Source: Chinchilla lanigera (taxonomy: Eukaryota > Chordata > Mammalia > Rodentia > Chinchillidae). Taken from it: a stretch of 64,000 nt of DNA. The notes under the pieces were generated by a model that was not told where the DNA came from, searched no databases, and worked only from the letters and a program-made list of their open reading frames with translations. Positions 57,590-64,000 of this stretch are shown here, in pieces (position 1 is the first letter of the stretch; each line of letters opens with the position of its first letter). Made by a program: the position numbers and the translations under genes. The stretch spans positions 516,057-580,056 of the forward strand of contig NW_004955470.1 in assembly GCF_000276665.1 (NCBI RefSeq), read 5' to 3'.

Positions 57590-57862
57590 TTCCGTGTGGA
57601 ATATGGTGTCATGGTCCTGGTAATCTATACGCTCCTTCTCCTGTTGCTCTTTGGCACACATACCCTGCTCAGCTTCCCCACCACCATGCATTGAGAAACT
57701 CTGCCCTGCCATGGTGACTACGATGGCTCCGCCTTTGAGCTAGCAAGAATGGGCCTTTGAGCTAGCAAGAATGGGCTTAAATCATGAGTTAGATTTTATA
57801 CACTTCACCCTTTAAGTTGTGGTTGCCTGGTACTGTATCTCAGTGACAGGGATACTAACACT
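57590..57862 (+). repeat. MaLR-type LTR with internal tandem duplication
   Basis: 'caccaccatgcattgagaaa', 'ggctccgcctttgagctagc' and 'gtactgtatctcagtgacag' fit the plus-strand LTR family at 53.3 kb. A 22-bp unit (gcctttgagctagcaagaatgg) is repeated in tandem. Confidence 0.5.
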
Positions 57863-58639
57863 TTTCACTCACTGTGGACACTGTACTTTGTTCAGTATGA
57901 TGTAGGGGATTAAATTACTTGCTTGCTTGAAGTACAGAAATGACTGAAACTGTGGTTATAATTTTCTGAAATCTATGCGACATCTAGCCATGTTTTGAAA
58001 AGTTTCTATGGAAATCAATTATCTAGGCATATCATGAATGAAGGAATAGAGAAATCTCTATATTAGGAAGACTATGTCTATTCTATTATTTAAGTCTCTA
58101 AATTAAAGTAACTGCCTATGTGACCCTCACTTACTTAAGAACTGCTAACTAGGTAGATTCCTTGCCCACCCTTCTTTGATTTGTATCTTCCAGGGTAGGG
58201 GTGCTCTCTCCTCCCAGAACCCAGTGATGAAGCAGGCCAGTGGGGCCTGGAAGGATTTACACGTATACACATTTATTTGTTTCTTGGCCTGTATACTTAC
58301 TGGTCTTAGTAATGATGAGTGATTACTTTGGAACCCAGTCAGAATATAAGCCAAACAAGCCTCCCCTATGCCCTCTCCATAAATGCAAAAGTTGGATGTC
58401 AAATGGCCACTCTGAAGACACCGGAGTGGCTCCAGAGCAACCACAATGCCATTTTCTGCAGTAAGGCAGCTTCGCTATCTCAGTCATCTAGCGTCAGTCT
58501 CCTGGATTTCACGAGCACCCATCACCTCCTGATGCCAAAGGATGAGCCCGCCAGATGCTCAGGAGAGGAGCGTTGGCTCAAGATATCAGACAAGCACACT
58601 GGCTTCAAGACAATACGTATTGTTTAAACTGTGACCATA
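57863..58639. other. Unassigned insert between V1 flanks
   Basis: Sequence with no similarity to V1 flanks or V exons. A 102-codon plus-strand frame (58319-58627) has no domain I recognise. It occupies the place where a V1 gene would be expected. Confidence 0.4.
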
Positions 58640-58810
58640 AATGTCAACCCCAGCCTATGAAGAAGCCCCAGGGCCTGGGCTGTGCTCCAGGCACATGCAG
58701 ATTAGCAGGGGTTGAGCAGGGCTGGGCACAGCTGCAAGACGGGCTCATCCCAGTAACTCAGCACAGGCCCAGGGACCCAGGGACCCAGGTGTCCCAAGCA
58801 AGACCAGAGC
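58640..58810 (-). pseudogene. V1 promoter remnant (V gene missing)
   Basis: 'tgaagaagccccagggcctg', 'caggcacatgcagattagca' and 'cccagtaactcagcacaggc' follow the promoter region of the V1 genes in order. The leader exon and V exon that should lie at lower coordinates are absent. The octamer is a one-base variant. Confidence 0.75.
58695..58702 (-). promoter_or_regulatory. Octamer variant in orphan V1 promoter
   Basis: Minus-strand ATCTGCAT, one change from ATTTGCAT, at the position matching the perfect octamers of the intact V1 genes. Confidence 0.6.
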
Positions 58811-61100
58811 AGTGAAGACTTGTTTCAGTAGCTTATATTTTTCCCCTGGGATCATGGGATGGAATCCATCAGTTCCTCTGTGATTAGTGATCTACTAATC
58901 TCTTCAGGGTTTTAAACAAGTGAGTGTTTCCTGTTACTAATTATAAATATGTGTTAATGGCTCTTGGAGGTGGGAGCAATTAAGGAAAATATGGATTTTT
59001 CGTCCTTGGGATATAAGAAGAGAAATGAAGACAAGAAGAGCTAGAATTTATAAACTATTTAAAGGAGCCTGGGTTCTTCCAGACACTGATGCAACATGCC
59101 ATGGACCTGAGTGTCAAATCTTTCACTTCACACCATATAGACTTTGTCAGGTTTCATCTTCACCATGAACTTATATGCACCACCCTGCTGCACTCCTTAC
59201 ATTCCAATATTACCTACTGGGAATGTTTTCTTTGTAACCCCTCCGAATGCAACATCTAATAGAAGCCCAGAAGGATCAGGCAGCATCTTCCCATCAGAGA
59301 CCAGAGAGTGGAGGGAAACCTGCAAACACAATGCTGTTGTTCAGGGGGAGGCATATAATTCCCAGATGTTATGTCTTCTCTGGTGGCCCTTGTCTATACT
59401 AGGTCTTCTGACAGAAAGGAATTAAGAACAAAGGGATCTATGGTGTTTAGAATATAAATAGGGAATCAGACACAAAAGAGTAGAGTTTATAAACTCAAAG
59501 TCACTTGGGTTCCTCTTACTTTGCACACAGCACGATCAACATGCAGTGAAGGGCACGACTCACCATTTCTAGCCTTTCAGGCTTCCTCTTCCCACAAATA
59601 CCCACATAAGCACATACTAATGGCTGCCTCATTATAAAGATCAGGTCTAACGCCCAGCCAGACTTACTTGGATAAGTTAGAATAACTTTAGAAGAGAGTG
59701 AAGAGAATAGCAATTACTTGAGCACTGACAAGAAATCTGAAGGTTGGAAGATTTAGACTTGGTGTAGTACCTTAGTGACACCAGAAAAAGCTGCAGTTCA
59801 TTCTGGTTTTTTTTTTGCCATCTTTACCACAATGAATTCCAATTTAGATCTAAATATATCAAAATACACAAAGGGAAGTCAGTGTCCTAAGCATTATGTT
59901 CTTATAAAACTATTTAAGGAAGACATGCAGGAAAATGATTTTCAATTTCCTTCTTTTATGAAGGGTACAAATCCTACAAGAAACTGGGCCAATCCTTACT
60001 CCTATCTTTTCTCTGCTGATCAGAGCTGCCCACTTTCCCTTGCTCCTGCCCTGGGCTGAGAGAGCCTCACCTGTCCTTACCATGCCCAGGAGAACAAATC
60101 CAGTGTTCAATAAACCAGGTGGGGGCTGACTGCTGTGTAGGTGTTAAAGACTGTGGCGACATCTTAAAAGTTCAGTGCACAACTAAGACATATAAACCCG
60201 GTGTGGCTGAAGGAAGCTGGGTCCTGAAGATGACCTGGAGGTCACATTTTAATTGTCAAAGATGCAATGCAGTCTTTAGCAGGTGTGGAAATGTGGCTTG
60301 TGAATTCAAGGCCAGAACAGACACATAAGTACTGGAAAAGGGGCCTCAAACCAGGGCTGAGGTCAGGCTTCAATGGCAGAAAGCTCTGAACTCTGGCCCT
60401 GGGCTGTGGAGGAACAAATTTCTCTCCTGAGTGATGGGTTGACAACCTGCTGGAGCCAAGGGCCCTGCCCATGGGTCTTCTTGGAAGGGGATCCCAGGAA
60501 GGAAAGGGCCCAACTTCTGTGACACTGAACCAACGCAAAAGCCCACAGCCAGGATGAGGGCCTAAGAGAACAGGGCCTCAGGGCTGGACCCGGCTTCTTA
60601 GGGGCCAGGTTTTCCTTTCTGCTCTCACTCTTCCTGAAGGACTAAAACTGATGGACCCAGAGGACAATTAGCAAATGTGTCCACCCAGTCTTGTTTCAAT
60701 CAGTGAGTATTACACATATGTACATATATAGAGAGTATATACATTTCAGATAATATATTTATATAAACTATATACCTATGTTATGAATACAGGATGAATA
60801 TTGACCTTTACATAGATACAGCATGAGTTGCTGTCAAAGTCAGCGATTCTAAACTTAATGAATTGAGCCTGGACATTAGAGCCCCTCCAAATGCACCACC
60901 CCAGGCACGCTCCCTTACGACACAGCCCGAGTCAAGCTCAAGATCCACCTTGACAAACAGGAGATAAGTGGATCCTGCACATTGCTGAAGACTGAAGGGC
61001 CTGTGTCACAGAGATGGGCAGGTCTGGCCTAAAAACGGTTTTATGTCCAGAGTTTGCAAAAGGCATCTTTTTACCTGGTGGCTTCTGTCACACAGGGCAG
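58811..61100 (-). repeat. V1 module upstream flank (copy 3, diverged)
   Basis: 'gggctgaggtcaggctt' at 60.36 kb, 'gggctgtggaggaac' and 'aggacaattagcaaatgtgt' at 60.66 kb parallel 26.0-26.3 and 38.8-39.1 kb. 'ggaggtgggagcaatta' (58.97 kb) parallels 25.0 and 37.8 kb. More diverged than the other two copies. No gene recognised. Confidence 0.6.
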
Positions 61101-62059
61101 CACACATGGCTCAGTGGTTTCTAAGTCACAGGAAAAAGGACCCCACAACGCACTCGCAGCAAGGAGTGAGATGGCTGTCTCGGTCCAGCCCTCATGGGAA
61201 ATGTGGCTGCCAGGACTCTGTACACAAAGGTCATTCATGTCTGTCTCATGTATAAGCTTCTGATAACCGCTTCAGAGAGTAGAGTCAGAACTAGACGTCA
61301 ACAGTGATCCAGCATGTGGGAGAGAAAAGGACCTCTAAACCCAGAGGCGAATATCCAAAGTGAAATAAAGGTGACTGATTTGTCCATTTGTCTTCAGAGT
61401 AAGAAGAGGCAGAAACCTCAAGGTTACCTCCAAGCCTGGAGGTTCTCTGTAACGGAGGAGTTGAGATGTTATGATTTCAGAGCTGTCCCTTATCCTGTTC
61501 CACTGAAATGGCCGAAGTCCCTCAGCAATTACTCTAGAAAAGCACCTAGGTGAGGCTTATGCCCAAGTGGGGACAGAATGGGCATGGGTCATGATGGCAG
61601 CAAGGTACTGACGCCCAGAGTGACATCTCTGCCTGACCCACCTCCCTGACTCAGTCCTCCTGTCCAGGGGCATACTGTGAGTGAGCAGGCCCTGGAGCTT
61701 GGCCTCATTGTTGCTGGAGACAGAATCAGAGACTGTTAATATTCTGCCTGGCCCAGGAGATGATACGATCTTCTCTAAAGTGACTCAGGGATTAACGCTG
61801 GAGATGGGGTGCACACAGTGTTCCCACTGCTAAGTGGGAGGCAATCATGAGCTTCTCAAATATTAACACCAAGCAAGCAACTTATTCAATGGATGCAATT
61901 CTCCTTAGCAAGTCCAACAGGTGAGCAATTTCATCTGCAAAGAAATGTGCTTAATGCAAACACACCAAGTCACAGCCGAAGAGAATTAAAACTGGGTCCC
62001 CCATGTCCACAAAGTGCCTTTCGAGGCTGATTCTGCTTAGAGAGGTGGGATGACGTATT
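61101..62059. other. Intergenic
   Basis: No gene or named repeat recognised. Confidence 0.4.
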
Positions 62060-62425
62060 AATCTGTTTCACAGCAATAGGGAAGCAAACTACTCCAAGCT
62101 GGTTGGCTTAAACAAGACAATTACAATTTTTCACAGTTCCAGAATCTGGCCTGGATGACTTCACTTAAGCTTCTCTTCCAATATACAAAAACTGGTGTAA
62201 GACTTCAACATATGCATCTGAGAGACACAAGGCAGTCTCTAAGAGAGGGGATTTGAGAACACGGGCAGTTAATGACTGGGGCAACTCTAGGTTTCCAGTC
62301 TGAGCACCGAACGGGTTTTCTCTACAATCAAGCACCTGGGCTGCTCCTCCCATGTGTCTCTGGTCACACCTGAGATCCTGTCTATTCTTGTAGGCTTGCT
62401 GTCGATAATAGGACACTATCACGTC
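62060..62425 (-). repeat. MLT1-type MaLR LTR
   Basis: The plus strand reads 'gttggcttaaacaagacaat', 'tttttcacagttccagaatc' and 'cacacctgagatcctgtcta', the reversed arrangement of MLT1-like LTRs. Older and of a different subfamily than the copies at 1.5 and 53.3 kb. Confidence 0.5.
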
Positions 62426-62892
62426 ACTACTTCTCTAATAATTGAGTCAATGTCTCTCTTTTATTTTGGTGCATATTTGAAACAGATAACAGAAAGTCAC
62501 TGGTGTATACTTAAGAAAAAATGTAGGAAGCTCACCTGGCCAGAGGTATATAAAGTGCTAGCCAAGTTACACACATCTTAAAACTGCTATGGCAATTACT
62601 TGCCAAATTATCTGCCATCATTTTTAGTAGGATTATCGACTGGTCAGTAAAAGATTAAATTTACTCTAGAGACTAGCCAAAATATTATAAACAGTATTAT
62701 ATCATAAATGCTTGGCTATGAGAAAAAACTGTTCACCAAAAGATTAACTGAGGAACCTATTAGGTATCTGGCCCTCCTACCTTAAATCGACTGATTTATC
62801 AACACTATCTTTCACTGTAATAAGTTTTCAAGATTTTCACTCCACATAGAAAACCATATTTGGGAAGTCAGTCACAAAAGATATATACAAAA

Positions 62893-63005
62893 ATTTTGTT
62901 ACAGGCTGGGTCTTCACTATGCAGTACAGGCTGACCTTCAAATCACTTCGTAGCCCAGGCTGGCTTAGAACTCTCAATGATTCCCCTGCTTCAGCCTCCA
63001 GAGTA
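62893..63005 (-). repeat. Diverged B1-like SINE
   Basis: Reversed SINE text 'ggctgggtcttcactatgca', 'agcccaggctggcttagaac' and 'ccctgcttcagcctccagag'. Old copy. Confidence 0.7.
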
Positions 63006-63911
63006 AATCCACTTATATTAGGTGATCAAAATATGCCTATCTATAGGAAAAGAAAGTAGACTGCTTGCCTACAACTGCAGCATGGATAAATGGAAGGAAA
63101 TAAAAGGTTCAGAGTTCCTTTTGGATAATGTTCTAAATTTGACTGTCCTCACAGTTGCACAACTTTGAGGATGTATTCTAAAAATCACTTAAGTGTACCC
63201 ATTATGTAGGTGAATTATAAGGTATGTGAATTTCTTAGTAACATGAGGAAAAGAAAGCCCCAAGAGGGAAGAAAACAAAAAGCTCTCTGAAATCAAGCAG
63301 CACCTGAGGAATCAACAGACAAGCCTGATAGGAGGCTGTTTTTTCACACAATATTTCGACTTCATTATTATCAGTTTAATCCCTGACTTCACATTTTCAA
63401 TATATTTCTAAATTATTTTAAGTTACCAACAGATTCTAACTTTGTTCTCATTAGCAAGCAGAGCCAGTGTTCCACAGATTGGGCTGATAAATGAAAACAA
63501 TAAACAAATCCAATGACAAAATAATCTTGTCCTTTGGGGCTGTGTATTATCAGGCAGGACAGAAGAACAGAGATTCATTTCTAATGGAAAAAATTCCATC
63601 AAGTGGGAGGACATCTTATGATTCTTGTCTAAACGTATTTTCTTTTCAAACCTGCAGTTACTCCATTTACACAATTCAAAAAAGTAAGGTTTTTATACCT
63701 GCACAATTCAACAGAAGCAATTTTTTTTACAAAAAATCAAGTTGAATTTCCTACAGTTTTTTCCAAAATTCTCTTAGGAGTAAAACCACTGCTTTAAAAA
63801 GAATTCAACTCTATATCCTCATCTTCACCTTCAGCACCACCAGTGAAGATGGAACACAGTAAGCCTGCTATAAATAAGAAGCTATACAATTCCTTAAAAT
63901 TTTCTTAAATT
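63006..63911. other. Intergenic
   Basis: No gene or V segment recognised. AT-rich. Confidence 0.45.
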
Positions 63912-64000
63912 GGGGCTGGGGATTTAGCTCAGCGGCAAAAGCGCCTGCCTGGCAAGCGCAAGGTCGTGAGTTCGGTTCCCGGTACCGGAGAAAAACCAAA
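63912..64000 (+). mobile_element. ID SINE, intact, running off the window edge
   Basis: GGGGCTGGGGATTTAGCTCA starts the element. A box TAGCTCAGCGG and B box AGTTCGGTTCCCG are well preserved, followed by GGTACCGG and the start of the A-rich tail. It resembles tRNA-Ala-derived BC1/ID RNA. This copy and those at 10.97 and 17.52 kb look young. Confidence 0.95.

Noticed and set aside
63912..64000. tRNA gene-like sequence with A and B boxes
   Set aside because: It is an ID SINE: A-rich tail, multiple copies in the window, and target-site duplications at sister copies.
1..64000. Kappa J segments, constant exon or kappa enhancers
   Set aside because: No J-type 23-bp-spacer RSS with a FGxGT-coding motif, and no C-domain exon was seen on either strand.
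1..64000. CRISPR arrays, operons, bacterial promoters
   Set aside because: The DNA is clearly mammalian (SINEs, LINEs, spliced Ig genes). The direct repeats seen are microsatellites and transposon copies.

Overview
The window is mammalian nuclear DNA from the variable (V) region of an immunoglobulin kappa light-chain locus. The organism is most likely a rodent outside the mouse/rat group. The evidence is tRNA-derived ID SINEs (some with perfect target-site duplications), B1-type SINEs, MaLR-type LTRs, L1 3' ends with a purine-rich 3' UTR, and old mariner fragments. The species cannot be fixed from the sequence alone. No J segment, constant region or ordinary multi-exon gene is present.

All recognisable V-kappa genes lie on the minus strand, so if rearrangement is by simple deletion, J-C kappa lies beyond the low-coordinate end. 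From left to right they are: a V2 pseudogene (4.5-4.85 kb); two truncated V1 pseudogenes (6.4-7.2 kb); an intact V2 gene (7.9-8.6 kb); an intact V1 gene (24.2-24.7 kb); a V5-like pseudogene (32.5-33.0 kb); an intact V1 gene (37.0-37.5 kb); a V1 gene with an intact V frame but a damaged splice acceptor (41.65-42.1 kb); an intact V1 gene (51.4-51.9 kb); and a heavily decayed V3-like pseudogene (53.8-54.1 kb). Intact genes have the two-exon plan: a leader exon of about 49-55 bp, a GT-AG intron, a V exon, and a 12-bp-spacer recombination signal (RSS). An octamer lies about 40-100 bp upstream of the start codon.

The V1 genes sit in duplicated modules. One type of upstream flank occurs at 24.7-27.1, 37.5-39.9 and 58.6-61.1 kb, with a shortened copy at 20.4-20.9 kb. 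A related downstream flank occurs at about 22.9-24.15, 35.0-36.97, 49.0-51.36 and 56.3-57.5 kb. The 41.65 and 51.4 kb genes share a different upstream flank (42.3-43.1 and 52.1-53.0 kb). The 56.3-61.1 kb module has both flanks and a V1-like promoter but no V gene: a ghost V locus. A V2 promoter/leader relic without a V exon lies at 43.4-43.7 kb.

The rest is mostly interspersed repeats: L1 fragments (6.2, 9.6-10.4, 12.8-14.2, 15.6-16.8, 18.0-18.7, 21.6-22.6, 28.7-30.6, 47.9 and 49.9 kb), MaLR-type LTRs, ID and B1 SINEs, mariner pieces and microsatellites. I found no evidence of a previously undescribed biological system. The most interesting items are the ghost V module, the one-base shift in the splice acceptor of the 41.65 kb V1 gene, the rearranged V2 intron piece near 10.5 kb, and the chimeric truncated V1 pair at 6.4-7.2 kb.
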